This document shows positions 42,420 through 55,773 of a DNA stretch of 64,000 bases, in pieces (the first letter of the stretch is position 1; each line of letters opens with the position of its first letter). The DNA is from Viola odorata (taxonomy: Eukaryota > Streptophyta > Magnoliopsida > Malpighiales > Violaceae): contig OY829542.1 in assembly GCA_963691705.1 (NCBI GenBank), positions 55,531,002 through 55,595,001 of the forward strand, read 5' to 3'. The position numbers and the translations under genes are program-made. The notes beneath the pieces were generated by a model, which worked only from the letters and a program-made list of their open reading frames with translations, was not told where the DNA came from and searched no databases.

Positions 42420-44785
42420 TTACCTTGAGAAAAAGCTATCACCTTTTAAGGGACAAAAAAAACGTTAAATCTCAACATTATAAAAAAAAATACCACTCTA
42501 TTATATTTTTTGACAAAAAAATATTACCATTTATCTTTTCGGTAGAAATTTCATTACCATCACTCATATAATAATAAGACATAGCACAAGCTCTTGAATC
42601 AAATTATTTTAATGCGGTATAAACCAAAAAAATATAAACTATTTTAACTCAAATTTGGCTATAATTAATATTTTTTCCATTGATTTGCAATTTTTATTTT
42701 AAATTTTTTTCGAAATATTGAGATATTTTAATGATATTGAATATAGTTTATATATTACATTATCTCTAATATAATAATCATATATTTATACCATTTTTAG
42801 TACAAAGATGGTAGAAACTTAATAATTATCATTAGAATTTAACAAATATGATATATGACAGAGTCCAAAAATAGAAAATAACTTAATTTTTGCTGCCTAT
42901 TAAGATTTAAGAAAACACAATTAAATTTTAACCATCCATTTATAATGAACGGATGAGATTGACCTTATATGATAAATCATGTTTTAATCAATATTAAAAG
43001 AGGCGGATCCAATAATCTTATACTACAATTTTGTTTTTTTGGACACGGAGATTTGTTTTTGGAAAAGGTTTGTACGCGGAATGTGGAAATTCTGATTGAC
43101 TGATTCGCCCTTGTAATCCACGAGTAATAGGGGAAAAGCGGAGGGTAAAAGTTGGATAAAAAAAAGCGCGTTACAAAGTGAGCTTTGATCACAAATTTAA
43201 ATTTCCACCGAGAAGTACAAAGAGAACAGGCGAAATAGGGACGAGAGAAAAGCCGATATGGGTTGTGTATTGTCGACAACCTTTATACGTCATGATGATA
43301 GTCGGTAAATCTTTGGTAGCAATATTTAACTTATTGTTGTCCAAAAAAATATTATCTTATTTAATTATATTCATTTATAAAATTCATTTAAATTATTAAT
43401 TTATCCAAATCTAAAATAATATAATGTAACTATTTTGCACTATTTTATAATAGGTTAAATAATATGATATATTTCATTAGTAATTATTTAAAAGAGTAAC
43501 TTGACACTGAGTTTAGTAAAATTTGCTAAGTAATAAAACGGTAAAAGAGATCCCTTTACTAAAAAATAATTTATCTTCTTCGGCCATACTAATATTTTAA
43601 AATTATTATCTATCATACATTTATCAGATAATCTTAACTAAAATTTATTTAAGTATATTCGAATCAAATTGAAATAAAGAAATGATTATTTTTTAAGGAT
43701 AAAGTAGTAATTAATTTTTTAGCAATATTAGTTAATAATAATTATTTAATTACTTATAAATTATTTAGCAATATTAGTTAATATTCTTAATAAATATTTT
43801 TCATAATTAAGTAATTAAGAATTGAACAATTTGAAATTAAAGTCATTATATTTTAGTTTCGTTGTGCTTTTACAAAATAATTGGTTGTGCTTATTTTGAG
43901 AAGGTGTCTACTAAGCTTTTAACTTTTATGCTGAAATTAGATAGTATATTATATCCTTGACTTACTATATTATTCTTGTTTGTTTCCCCTCACGAATAAT
44001 TAATTAAGGAATGAATATTGTGTTAATTAGCATCATATTATTATTATTGCCTTCTATTTATGACCACTAATGGGCATATTTTCTTATTGGCTAACAAAAT
44101 ATTCTACCGAAATTTAAACATTTAATAATACAATAAATAAATTAAATGATGGATGCTATTATTTATCCACGAGCTGTAAAGAATATATATATTAGAGGGA
44201 CCTATATACTGCTGCAACGTGGGGTGACCCTTCCCGTCGATCTAGTTAGTCATGATAATAATAAAAGGTGCTTGCATCCCAATTGAGTCGAACCCACGCA
44301 AAGGACAATAAGAGTGCACACGTGGAGTCCGAGCTGGACTTATGAACAACCATAATTGGGGATCAGGTGACACCTGGCCATTCACCTAATTATACCACTG
44401 ACTTAGTATTTTAATCGTAGCTTAGCTTAATGATACGGTAGTTGGTAAGTGTTACTGCTAGATAAGATAAATTGTTCCGTTGTTAATAAATATATTTTTT
44501 AAGGCCGATTTTAGTTTTGTTAGTTTGGCCGATACATTATTCGTGTAAGTGAGCTTCTAATACAATTTGTTAATGGGAAAAAAATCGATACATTACTATA
44601 GTTTTTACTCTTTCTACGTGCGAATTTGTTGGTGGCCTTTTTATGTACGGTTAGTTAGATTTTTATTCTAGGCCTTCCGGTGCGAGGCGTTAGTCACGCC
44701 ATGTGACCCCGTTAGATTGTTTGAAAAAAACCAAAGAAAATAAGAAACGGCAAAGAAAAAGAAATAAAGAGAAAAGAAACAAAAT
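42420..44785. other. Gene-free AT-rich intergenic DNA, ACR7 upstream region
   Basis: No gene is supported. A short direct repeat (TTAGCAATATTAGTTAATA) occurs near 43720 and 43768. The distal part of the ACR7 promoter presumably lies at the right end. Confidence 0.5.
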
Positions 44786-44790
44786 TGGAA

Positions 44791-44800
44791 ATATATAAAG
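44791..44800 (+). promoter_or_regulatory. Probable TATA box of the ACR7-like gene
   Basis: ATATATAAAG is followed by a GA-rich stretch about 395 bases upstream of the ATG. It would start transcription near 44825 with a leader of about 360 nt. Motif and position only. Confidence 0.55.
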
Positions 44801-45187
44801 GAGAGAGAGGTAGGCGAAGAGAAAGATGAGAGAAATAAGGAGAAAGGCGTGGTTTGCGCTTTGAAATAGCAAGAAGAAGAACAAGTATAGTAGTTTTAGT
44901 GAGAGAAAATTAGTAGTTAAAGAAGAAGGAGGAGGAAGAAAACAAAGAAAGAGTGCAGAGATTTGAAGTTTCTTCTCTGTGTTTGTTGTTAATGTCGATT
45001 TGATCCAAGGGGGGTTCTCTTTGCTCTGCTGGATCTCTGTGTATATTTCGTCTTCTTCTGTTTTTGGGTGCCTAAGATTCTTTGCGGGCTTTTTCTTAAA
45101 AGGGAGGAAAACACAAGAGAAAGGAGAAATTTCTTAAGGTCCTCTGTTTTCTTTCTTGTTAGAAAGCAATACTCTGTTTTGGAGAGA

Positions 45188-47470
45188 ATGGAGTGGACTG
45201 CTTGCTTGGGTGAGTATGAAAAACTTGTCATCAGGATGACCACACCCAGGTAAAATTAATCTCAGTAATTAATTTCCGATTTCTGGGTTTTGATTTCTTT
45301 GTTTTAAAGAAGATCAGTACTGTTCATAAATTCCTTTTTTCTGGGTTTTAGAGATTGTGATTTATCAGTGCTTTTTTGATCTTTTCTTGATAGCCCTTCT
45401 CCTTCCATTTTAAAATGTCTTTTAAACGATTTTTTTTGAATTTTTTCTTCTAAAATTCTTTGACTTTTCTTACAAATCCCACTTGAGCCTTTTTTTCCTT
45501 CTCCTATTTTTTCTTTAACTACTAGAATTTAAATTTATTTCAGCGTACGATCTTTCTCTCTGAATTGACCTGACCTTTCTCTTCTTTTACAGGGTCGTCA
45601 TCGACAATGCCGTTTGCCCCAATTCAACAGTTGTCAAGGTAATCCATCCTTCCACGAAACCCCAAAGAAAATCAGGAATAAAAAATAATAATTAAAAACA
45701 ACCCAAGAATTCTTTTTTCTTCATATAAGAAAGAAGTACAAGAAATTGACAATTCGATTTCATTTCTTGTTTTTCTCAATTCATTACAGGTTGATAGTGC
45801 CAGGAAACATGGGATTTTGTTGGAAGCTGTTCAAATCCTCACCGATCTCAACCTCTCCATTAAAAAAGCTTACATTTCATCCGATGGCCGCTGGTTCATG
45901 GATGGTAAGCAAGTTCTTTCTTTTCCTTTTTGATTTGTGTGCTAACGTGCGCCTCAAACAGCGCGCTTGTTAGCAGTTTTGAAGTTTGAGTTCTTAATAT
46001 TCTTTGGTTTATGGGTTTGCAGTTTTTCATGTGACTGATCTAAAGGGCAATAAATTGACTGATGAGAGCGTTATTAACTATATTGAGCAGGTGATAAGTT
46101 ATTACATATGGTTTCTGTTATTTTTGTGAATTTAACAGATGTTCTGTTTTTTTTCTTTTTTTCTTCGGTTATGGTAACTGAAGATGCTTTTTGTTTAATA
46201 TTTTGTGCGTTACAGTCTCTTGGGACTATCCACTATGTAAGAACCGACAGTTTTAGTAGCGGTTTGACGGCATTAGAACTAACCGGCACCGACCGGGTTG
46301 GTCTTCTATCCGAGGTGTTTGCAGTGCTAGCTGACTTGCAATGCAGTGTGGTGGATGCTAAGGTCTGGACTCATAATGGCCGGATCGCTTCACTGATTTA
46401 TGTCAAGGATTGTAACTCAGGGTCTCCAATTGAAGATTCACAACAAATCGACAGAATTGAGGCGCGGTTGAGGAATGTTCTTAAGGGAGATAATGATATT
46501 AGGAGTGCAAAAACTTCTGTTTCGATGGCTGTCACGCACACTGAGAGAAGGTTGCATCAAATGATGTTTGCCGATAGGGATTACGAGAGGAAACCTATTT
46601 TGCTGAGTGGTGCGGGTTCCCCTGTCGTTACAGTGCAGAATTGGGTGGAGAGGGGTTATTCTGTTGTTAATGTTCAATGCAAGGATCGAACGAAGCTTTT
46701 GTTCGATGTTGTTTGCACATTGACAGACATGGAATATATTGTTTTTCATGCCACTATTCACACAGCAGGAGACAAAGCATATCTGGTAGGAATTTGCTTA
46801 GTTTAGTTTATGCAGATAAAGTCGGCAATCTTGATTAGTTGTGTTAAGTTTATTAACCAGGTACTTTCTTTTTTTCTTCAAAGGAGTTCTACATAAGGCA
46901 TACAGATGGAACACCGATCAGTTCGGAGCCGGAGAGGCAACGAGTGATTCTATGCTTACAAGCTGCAGTTGAGAGAAGAGCTTCTGAGGTAGTTGTTCAG
47001 CTTTTACCTGTCAGTTGACTTTGTGGATTGTTCATAGTTAACTTGTTAAAAGGGGATCCAGTTGAATTGTTAGTGAGACTATATATTTTCCTTTTTTGGA
47101 TCATCAGGGTGTGAGGCTAGAATTATGCACAGAAGATCGGCAAGGTCTTTTGGCAGATGTGACGAGAACGTTCCGAGAGAACGGGCTTAATGTGACTAGG
47201 GCTGAGGTGTCCACAACAAGAGACACGGCTCTAAACGTGTTCTACGTAACGGATGCGGTCGGTAACCCTGCAGATCCTAAACTAATCGAATCTGTTCGGC
47301 AGAAGATCGGATTGAGTTATTTAAAAGTGAAGGAATTGCCACCATTGATCTACCATAAAGAGGCAGAGAGAGAAGAACAAGCAGCTACTGCTGGGACTGT
47401 GCTGTTATCGCTGGGGAGCCTCGTGCGAAGGAATCTATACAATTTGGGATTGATCAGATCATATTCTTAA
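45188..47470 (+). CDS. ACR7: ACT domain repeat protein, ACR7 type
   Basis: A seven-exon gene that I assembled: 45188-45249, 45593-45638, 45790-45904, 46023-46090, 46216-46785, 46884-46988 and 47108-47470. The exons join in frame to 442 residues with GT-AG introns. Four ACT domains are visible, starting near residues 20, 114 ([19 protein letters not shown]), 246 ([17 protein letters not shown]) and 323 ([19 protein letters not shown]). Known for the family: ACT domains bind small ligands, often amino acids. Plant ACR proteins lack a catalytic domain and are thought to be amino-acid sensors or regulators related to bacterial GlnD. The order of motifs and the [20 protein letters not shown] terminus match ACR7 as I recall it. 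The frame stays open upstream of 45188 but contains no ATG, and the start has purine at -3 and G at +4. Confidence 0.95.
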
Positions 47471-47766
47471 ACAGCGAAAAGGCGATTTGTGTTGGACTGG
47501 CTGGCATATTCTTTGCTTCAGGTTTGGGCTTGTGTTATATTGTGTACATAGGGAAAAAGAAGGTGGGAATTTGGTGATAGTAGTAGTTACAGTTGGGTTG
47601 GGTTTGGTTGGTTGGTTGAATAGATAGGGACACATCTGGGCAGGGGCTGCTACGCTTATATTATCATAGTATTACATATGATATATTTCCAAATGCTTAT
47701 TAGTTTGAGGGAATTATTTGAAAAAGTAGTAGTAAAAATGGGATTAAGCTTTTTTTTTTTTTTTTA

Positions 47767-47949
47767 AACATGACTGAATCTGAACCGTTTAATAAAATTG
47801 AACGGATGAGATTAAAAATTCAAATAATTAATGAGTTGATCACTTGTTAAATTTTATTAACTGGTTAACTCATTAATAATTTAAATTTTTAATCTTATCC
47901 GTCTAATTTTATTGAACGGTTCATATTCTTTTAACATAACTGGTCATGT
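47767..47949. repeat. Imperfect inverted repeat, MITE-like, downstream of ACR7
   Basis: Arms of about 80 bp begin at ACATGACT and mirror each other through GAACCGTTTAATAAAATTGA and GATTAAAAATT, with small gaps. It starts about 300 bases after the ACR7 stop and may fall in or just past the 3' untranslated region. No clear target-site duplication. Confidence 0.65.
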
Positions 47950-47959
47950 TCCCGTAAAA

Positions 47960-50900
47960 ATGTATTGGTGGTGGGTGGATGGTAAATAGAGATGGGTTGT
48001 TGCTGGGCATGAGAGGAGGGGAAAAGATTAGGTGGATTTTGCTCACATTTGTTGTACATAACAAGCTTTTTGTATTTATTAGTTTATGGTTGACTTGATT
48101 ATTCTTTTAATATCGTTGTTGTTTCAAATCAATCGGAGGCAAGAATCTATTATTGTTCCTTTTGATTAGTATTTTATAGGGACCTGAGGTCCTACATTTC
48201 GCCGAATGGTTGTGTAAGTGTTCTTACATGCCTTTTCAACTTTATAGTTATATATAGTATAATTTAATTAAAGAGTAATGGGGATGGTTTTAGGTGCTGG
48301 TTGGTAGCCAATATAGCTGTTAAATCTTCTAAATTCTTCCTTTTTCTTGCTTAAGGACGAAGTTAATTAATAATAATACTCCTTTTAAATTTCATTTAAA
48401 TAGTTTTTTTAACTATTTTTTGTTACAAATAGTGAAATATAAGAAGATACTAATTGCAATTATTGGAAATTAAAAAAAAAATTATAGTTTAATATTGTTG
48501 ATCTCATATCAGTCGGTATATCTCATCCCAATACGAAAAACGAGATGGAAAACTTGTTGTACCATTTTGATTTCTATCTCGATCTATACCAGTCATTTCG
48601 TTCTTGTCGGTTGATATTTAACTGGTATGACCCAAATGGACGGTACATTTCATTACAATACTAATAAATGAATCATAAATTTGTTGAATATTTGTAAATT
48701 TGTATATAATTATGTATGTATATATATATTAAAAAAATAGGATACTGAGATGTTAACCGAAACTGATATTTAAATTGAGATCGGTATATCCCATACCGAG
48801 ACGCTCACCAGTACGGGATTGGCAATCTTATTATAGCTCATTGGATGCAAGTTATAAAATAATTGTTGGAAATTATAAAAAATGTAAAAAAAAAAAACTA
48901 ATTAACCATTTAGAAAATATAATTAAGATAACTATGCAACATTTTTTATAGTAAAATTGAACAATTAAAAAAATCTGGAGAGAGTAATTGTGGTGAGGAA
49001 GTGGATGAAAAATTAAAAGTCATACATAAATTAATTAAGTAATTAATTGATTGAAGAGACAGACTCAACGGCATGCACCGATCACCGTCGTAACCCGAAA
49101 TTGCTTATTTTTTATACACGTACATTCATCAGTCAATTTTGAATACTGTCGTTTTTCTTTTTATAAAAAAGAATACTCGAATTAGATATTTTAATTAAGA
49201 ATGAATATATCTTTTATCACTTAATTACAACTAATATTAATTTTCGGAAGATATTTTAATAGAGAAAGATTTCTCACTTACCGACTATCTACATTTACCG
49301 ACAAAGGTTGAACATCTTTCCTTTTGTGGATTTTGACTCGGATTACAAAGTCTTTTGACGCTTGTTTTACCTCAATACACATCACTGGAGTTTGAAGTAC
49401 ATTTTCCTAATGAAACCAATTACTATAGAATAAGAAATGTTAATTTCTTCCCCCGATAATTTTTTTGCACCATCTGTATTTATTAATTAGTGGTCCACAC
49501 TCCACACCAAGGAAGAAAGAAAAATATTGAAAATTTGAAACCAACCTAATTTACTAAGCATATTCTAAAAGGTTTGGTGATAATGATATACATCTAAGAG
49601 TCTCGATTTAACAGTCTCGAAAGATATATATTGTCCAAAAATAAAAATAGTCTCAAAAAATGCCAAGAAAGACACACCATATACTACAAAAATAGAATCT
49701 CGCATTAAGAGATGCTGAGAATATATATACATTATGATGCCGATCATTTGTTGACGAGTGTTTTAGGTTCGAGCAGGGATGAAGTCATGATTTTTTTCCA
49801 GTAAGGTCATAAAATAGAATTGTGACTAGGAAACAAAATAATGTTATCAGTTAATTAGATAATGTTTTGCTTGGTTAGATTTTTGGCCCAAAAGGGTCAT
49901 CCAATGATCTTTCTAGTTAGGTATCTACCTTTACATAAACGCGTGGCTTTCGTGTTGAGGTAAGACAAAAATGTACCAGTTACTGTGCCTCGTGTGAAGG
50001 CGTGTAAGTGTGCCATTGAGCTGGCTTTTGGTCTTAGTTCGGACCAAAATCTGCAGCAACAAAAAAATACTACTCCTACTAGAAATCCAGAAAAGATGAC
50101 ACTAATTTGCAGGTCACGTGTTTGGGTGCAGCAGAAAATCCTAGAAATACACTTTTGGAGGTTTTTTTTTCTTGGTTCGAATCTTTTCCTAAGGTTTGCT
50201 GCTCATTGGCTACAAGTTACTTTAACTTTCTGTTTGGAATTTTTTTGAAACTTGGTGGACGGAGACTACTTTTGACTCAACTCTTTTTGGGGCTCCGGAG
50301 TACATATAAATATATAAATACAAAATGTTTTATTTATTTAAAAAAAATAGTTGCGCGCTTTCGTGTTGTATTGTAAAATAAAACAAGTAAATTGTTTGGT
50401 TAGAAACTATTCTCATATGTCGTGAATTATTTTAATTTAAATGACATAATCTTTAAGGTTATTAATTTATTGAATTTTTTAATCTAAATATTGTTATGTT
50501 AATTACTAATTTGTAACATTAAAATTACATTTATCTTTTTTTACCATAAATAGAAATTTGAACTAGTGTTTTTTTATAGGTAATTAGTTATCATATTTTA
50601 TTGTAATATTTTTATTATTTTAGTAAATTTGAATTTAAAATAAACATATTGTTGTCTTTTAAAATAAATAAGAAGCTTTTTTATTTTTAAAAGTAAGTAT
50701 TTCCTTAATTTTTCAAGTGAGGTTAAATTAAAACTTAAAAAAAACAGCATGTTTAAAAAAAAGAATTACGTACCTAAAAACAAACCCACCCTAACCAAAC
50801 ATATTAGTGCTGTTTTTACCTACTTAATTTTAAAATTAAGCAGTAAAAATGGGTCAAATACACTTAAAAAAATCTCTCCTTATCAGTAAAAGAAGCCCAT

Positions 50901-51236
50901 AACGTGAAGGGCCAAAATTGAAGCAAAAACTTCCAAGGATTAAAGTGTGGTGAATATACCAATATACATGCCATCACCATTTTAATCATTAGTTTCTAGA
51001 ACTTGTAGAATATCATCACATGCATGCATGCATGCTTGCTTTATAATTAAAATTACAATTTACAGTAAGAGAGATTCGAGTGGTTCAATCCCTATTGGAT
51101 GGCAATGCAGGAGTTCATGTGTAGATTCATGCTTTAACAACGAGGATCTACATATGCTCATTTATTATTAATTATTTGAGGGTGAACGTCCTTAATTTGG
51201 AGTTTTCTGCAATTAATAATTTTCATATTAATTAAT
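47960..51236. other. Gene-free intergenic DNA
   Basis: No supported gene. 48490-48840 contains several inverted CGGTATATC/CCATACCGA-type words suggestive of a decayed DNA transposon. 51018-51036 is a short ATGC repeat (RY-type motif). Confidence 0.5.
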
Positions 51237-51763
51237 ACTCCTATGTGCTGAGTTAAACATATGAAAGGGGAGGTGTGGGTGTGGCAGAGTTGACTGGCGT
51301 CGCGGGTTGTTTGAGTGGGAGAGGGACGAATGGGTAAGCTTGAGAGACCGGATTTCGGCTCCATGCAGAGGGGTTCAGCTAGACGTGCCTTGTTGGGATC
51401 TAGACAAAACGGGATCATATACGGTGAACTCAGGGTTTAAGACTTGGGAAGCATTGAGGCATGCGACCAAGCCTCTGCTGCAGTCCGTTTGGACTGGTTT
51501 GGTTCCGTATAGAGTTGAGTTCTTCTTATGGCTTTCGGTTAGAGAGTGAATTGTAACTTGGTCGTTTCTTGCGAGACGAAATATGCTTGCAGCTGAGTTA
51601 AACATATGCCCGATGTGTGCCACTGGCGTAGAGGATGTGTCCCACCTCCTGCTGCATTGTGAGGTTGCTAGGGGGTTGTGGGAGTACTTCATGAGATGGC
51701 TTGGGGTGCAATGGTGCCAACCCCAAAGCTTGGCGGATCATTGGAGGTCATGGGGGATCTTGC

Positions 51764-53488
51764 TGATAGCATGTTTTTATGCATGATTTTCCCTCCATTT
51801 TCTCACTTATTTAGAGCTTGATCTTGCTAAATTACCCTCGATTTCATTACTATTGCAGATCCAGGCCTAAAAAGGGAATTTATGCTAAAACAAACATTTT
51901 TGGTGCATTTTGAGCGAATTCGAGCTTCAAGACCAAAAGTCGAGGTCCCGAGTCCAAAGCAGCGTTCAAGGTCCCGAATCGGATTCCCAGTTCGGGACTC
52001 CCGAAGGGTAAAGGATGACGTTTCCACGTGTCACCCCACCTAACGCCCATGTGATCCCTCTGACACTGTTCTGACGCTCTGCACTGATTACCAAACACCT
52101 GCGGATTTCAGTCTTGAGCCCACTCCAGACCTGCCAAAGCTGGAAAAACCAGACAGCTTTATGCTTTTCCAGCTTTGTGTTTTTGGGAGCATAGATCCAC
52201 TTCTTTAGGCTTTCAATTAATGCATTTTGTCCCTAGTTTTTGGGCTGTAGATATTTTGTGCTTGGAGCTCTACTATATAAAGGGCATCCATGAATAGTTT
52301 CAGTAGTTTTTTAGAAGGGATCTCTCCTAGTAATTAATTAATTAGCATAATTTAGAAGTAGCTTAGACTTCTCTCTAGCTTCTCTTTCTAGCCATTGTTA
52401 GCTCCTCCAACACTGCTGCCGAGCTATAAACGGAATTTTATTAACGAGTTTTCTTCTTTTACATTATTTAATTACTTGCTATGCTTTCTTTAATCGTTAT
52501 TTGTTTATCTTTAAGTATGAGTAGCTAAATTCCTAGTTCTTGGCAAGGCTGATTCAAGGGTTGCAGGGGCAGATTCGAGGCCTTAATGTGCTTAATATAT
52601 TCTTGATGCTATATTCAACTATTCATCATTTTAATTACATCTTTGCATGATTTAATTTGAGGTCTGATCAACTGATTATTATCTTGTGTAAATGCTGCCA
52701 TTTATGTGATGAATACGGAAGGAAAGTTGCATGAGCAAGTAGGCATCTGTTTAGTCTTGACTGTGTCAAAGTGGTCTCGAATAGATAGGTTGGGTAGTTG
52801 ATTAGAGCTGGGTCACGAGTCTGACAAACTGAGGGACTTTAGCTCTAGATCTGTCTTTTCTTAACTTCATGGGCAGTTTGAGTATGGCCCTCCCGCATTC
52901 GTGCCTGGAGGGATGGCAAACTGTCAAGACTACCTCATATGTGGAAACGGGGGGTAGTTTCTCTTAAGAGAAAAGTAGGGGGCATCCGAGGAATCTGGTC
53001 CCCATGTCATTTCTATGACGTCTTGAATGGAATACCCTTGAGCTGATGACGATCTGGTCCCGAATGCAACCCAGAATGCCTTTGCTAAGAACCCTTTCTC
53101 CATCTGATTATTTGCGTTTATTTCACCCTTGTTTTATTTCACGCCTACGCTGATATTTCTGCATCTGTTTCTGATTTATTTTATTTCCGGAATTATTCGC
53201 TGATTTACTTATTTTACCATTTGGGACCTCGAACGTGACATTCGAGACCCCGAATATTGCTTTCTTAGATAAAATTGTTAGCTCCCGAAATCTGCCTTGG
53301 CTGACTTGTTCAGCCAAGTAAACCCCCCCCTAGTTGTTACTCTTTGTGCACTTCTCCCCCGAATAGATTCAAGACTATAGATCAGTTTCTCACAATCCCT
53401 GTGTTCGACCCTGACTGCCACTGTACACTTTATCTCTTGTGCACACACGTTTTCAGGCACTATAAATTCTGTATTTGATTGACGATCA
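51764..53488 (+). mobile_element. Solo LTR, copy 1
   Basis: 1725 bp starting TGATAGCATG and ending GACGATCA, flanked by a perfect 5-bp duplication CTTGC (51759-51763 and 53489-53493). A TATA box, CTATATAAAG, lies near 52273 and pyrimidine-rich sequence precedes the end. TG...CA ends with a 5-bp duplication and no internal genes identify a solo LTR left by recombination between the two LTRs of a full element. It splits the LINE zf-RVT region. Confidence 0.92.
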
Positions 53489-53493
53489 CTTGC

Positions 53494-53745
53494 TGCCAAC
53501 CTTCAATAAACATGCGGAAAGGATGTGGATGTCCCTTTTTTATGCTGTTATATGGACCATTTGGAAACATAGGAATGCTGTGATCTTTCGTCACAAGGAA
53601 TGCACCGAATGGCAGTGCTTGAACATGATCTTCTCCCTTTAGCATTGGTGGCTCAAAAGTAACGATCCGATGTTCGCTTACAGCTTGTCCGGTCTGATGC
53701 AATCGTCGGAGTGGTTGTTGAATACTGCTCGCGTTCTTGCATGAG
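53494..53745 (+). pseudogene. LINE ORF2 C-terminus (continuation)
   Basis: After the first solo LTR, the LINE frame resumes with the MWMSLFYAVIWTIWKHRNAVI segment split by no further insertion. It ends in EWLLNTARVLA and a TGA near 53745, comparable to the end of the intact ORF2. An in-frame stop interrupts it near 53640. Confidence 0.8.
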
Positions 53746-53850
53746 CATGGGGCGTTTTTTCTTTTCCATTTGTGGTCTGTTTTGTTGGTCTGGTGTGGCT
53801 GCCTTGCGTTGGGAGGCTCCTTTTCTGGACGCTTTTCCTTTCTTTTTGGT

Positions 53851-55611
53851 TGATAACGCGCTTGTCGAGGGCACGATCAAACAAATAATTACAACTTATC
53901 ACATGCAACAAAATAGATTGAAGACAGTGGCAAGAGGATCGATCCACAGAGATTGGTGAAGACTTACACTAGACAAGGCCAGATTATAAAATAAAACAAT
54001 AAAAGAAACAAAACAGAATTCAAGGGCTGGATGGAGAGAAACTGATTCGAGGTCTTGAATGTAAGCACAGAACAAAAACACAGAAACGTAACAACATGGG
54101 GTTTTACTTGACCAAAACAAGTCAGCCAAGAGAGATTGGGAGCTAACAATTTCTAACTAAGAAAATAGTATTCGGGACCTTGAGTTGTCAATTCGGGGTC
54201 CCGAATGTAAAATTATAGCAAATCAGTGAACAAATTCAGAATTAAGAAAACAAAAAGTGAAATGAGCACAAATAATAAGATAGAGATGATTCTTAGAAAA
54301 AGGCATTCTTGGGTTGCATTCGGGGTCCCGATTGTCATCAGCACAGAGATATTCTATTCAAGACATCATAGAAATGACATAGGGACCAGATTCCTCGGAT
54401 ATCCCCTACTTTTCTCTTAAGAGAAACTACCCCCCGTTTCCACATATGAGGAAGTCTTGACAGTTTGCCATCCCTCCAAGCACGAATGCGGGAGGGTCAT
54501 ACTCAAACTGCCCATGAAGATAAGAAAAGACAGATCTAGAGCTAAAAGTCCCTCAGTTTGTCAGGCTCGTGACCTCGCTCTAATCAATTACTCACCCTAT
54601 CTATTCGAGACCACTTCAGCGCAGTCAAGACTAAACAGATGCCTACTTGTTCCATGCAATTTTCCTTCCGTATTCATCACAAAGATGGCAGCATTCACAC
54701 AAAATAATAATCAGTTGATCAAGCCTCAAATTATTCCATGCGAAGATGTAATTAAAACGACAAGTAATTGAATATGGCAGCAAGAATATATTAAGCACAT
54801 TAAGGCCTCGAATCTGCCCTTGCAACCCTTGAATAACCTTTGCTAAGAATTAAAGATTTAGCTACTCATGCTTGAAGATGAACAATTAATAATTGAAGAA
54901 AGCATAATAAGTAAATAAATAGATGAAGGGAAGGAGACTTTGTTACTAAAAATCCGTTTGAAGCCCGACGACAAGGTTGAAGGTGAGCTAATAAGAACTA
55001 GAGAGAAGTTTAAGAAAACTAAAACTAATGATTTTCTAAAACTATCCTAAGTGATGAGAGATCCCCTAAACTACTCTTGGATGCTCCTTAAATACTAGAG
55101 CTCCAAGCACAAAATATTTTCAGCCTAAAACTAGGGACAAAATGCATTAAATGAAAGCCTACTATAATGGATCCATGCTCCCTAAAGCACAAAGCTGAAA
55201 AAGCATAAAGCTGTCTAATTTTCCCAGCTTTGGTAGGTCTGGACTGGGCTCAAGGGCTGAGATGGTCAGGGCGGTAGGTATTTGGTGGTCAGTGCAGACT
55301 GTTGGAACAGTGTCAGAGGAGGCACATGGAAGCTCTGGCAAGATGACACGTGGAAATGTCATTCTTCGCCCTTCGGGGTCCCGAATGGAGAATCCGATTC
55401 GGGACCTTGAACGCTGCTTTGGACTTGGGACCTCGACTCTGGTCTTGAAGCTCAAAACTGCACAAAGTGCTCCAAAAACGCACCTTTTTGCATAAACCCC
55501 CATTTTAGGCCTAGATCTGCAATAGTAGTGAAAACAAGGGTAAATTAGCAGAATCATGCCTTAAATGGGTGAGAAAATGGGGAGAAAATTGTGCATAAAA
55601 ACATGTTATCA
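53851..55611 (-). mobile_element. Solo LTR, copy 2 (same family, opposite orientation)
   Basis: 1761 bp. Read on the minus strand it starts TGATAACATG and ends GCGTTATCA, flanked by a perfect 5-bp duplication TTGGT (53846-53850 and 55612-55616). Its body matches copy 1 over most of its length, for example TTTTTATGCA at the start and AAGTAGGCATCTGTTTAGTC inside. The TATA-like sequence is TATTTAAG near 55090. It sits in the LINE 3' untranslated region. With copy 1 it forms an inverted repeat with arms of about 1.7 kb around a 362-bp spacer. Confidence 0.92.
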
Positions 55612-55773
55612 TTGGTCTGTTGTGGTCTGTTTTTGTGGTTGCCTCATTAGCAACAGACTCTTTTCCCTTTTCTGGGTTTTAGTCATGTTCCTCATGATTA
55701 ATTGAATAATAAATCTCTGCCTATTTAAAAAAAAAAAAAAACTCTTGTGTGCTAGCTTAGTGTCCTATATGTA

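Larger units (their letters stand above)
51250..55740 (+). mobile_element. 5'-truncated LINE, interrupted by two solo LTRs
   Basis: Three pieces make one insertion: 51250-51763, 53489-53850 and 55612-55740. Together they hold the C-terminal part of ORF2 (zf-RVT region with LVPYRVEFFLWL, CPMCATGVEDVSHLLLHC), its end near 53745, a 3' untranslated region with AATAAA (55708-55713) and a poly(A) tail from 55727. The element is dead: an in-frame TGA lies at 51547 and two LTRs interrupt it. The flanks ACTCCTATGTGCT (51237-51249) and ACTCTTGTGTGCT (55741-55753) look like a decayed target-site duplication. It belongs to a different family from the intact LINE at 30 kb. Confidence 0.88.

Noticed and set aside
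45068..45187. N-terminal extension of the ACR7-like protein
   Set aside because: The frame is open but starts with GTG and has no ATG before 45188, which also matches the family's N-terminus.
53278..54150. Several short minus- and plus-strand frames around the LTR junctions
   Set aside because: They cross the borders of solo LTRs and LINE pieces and have no domain.
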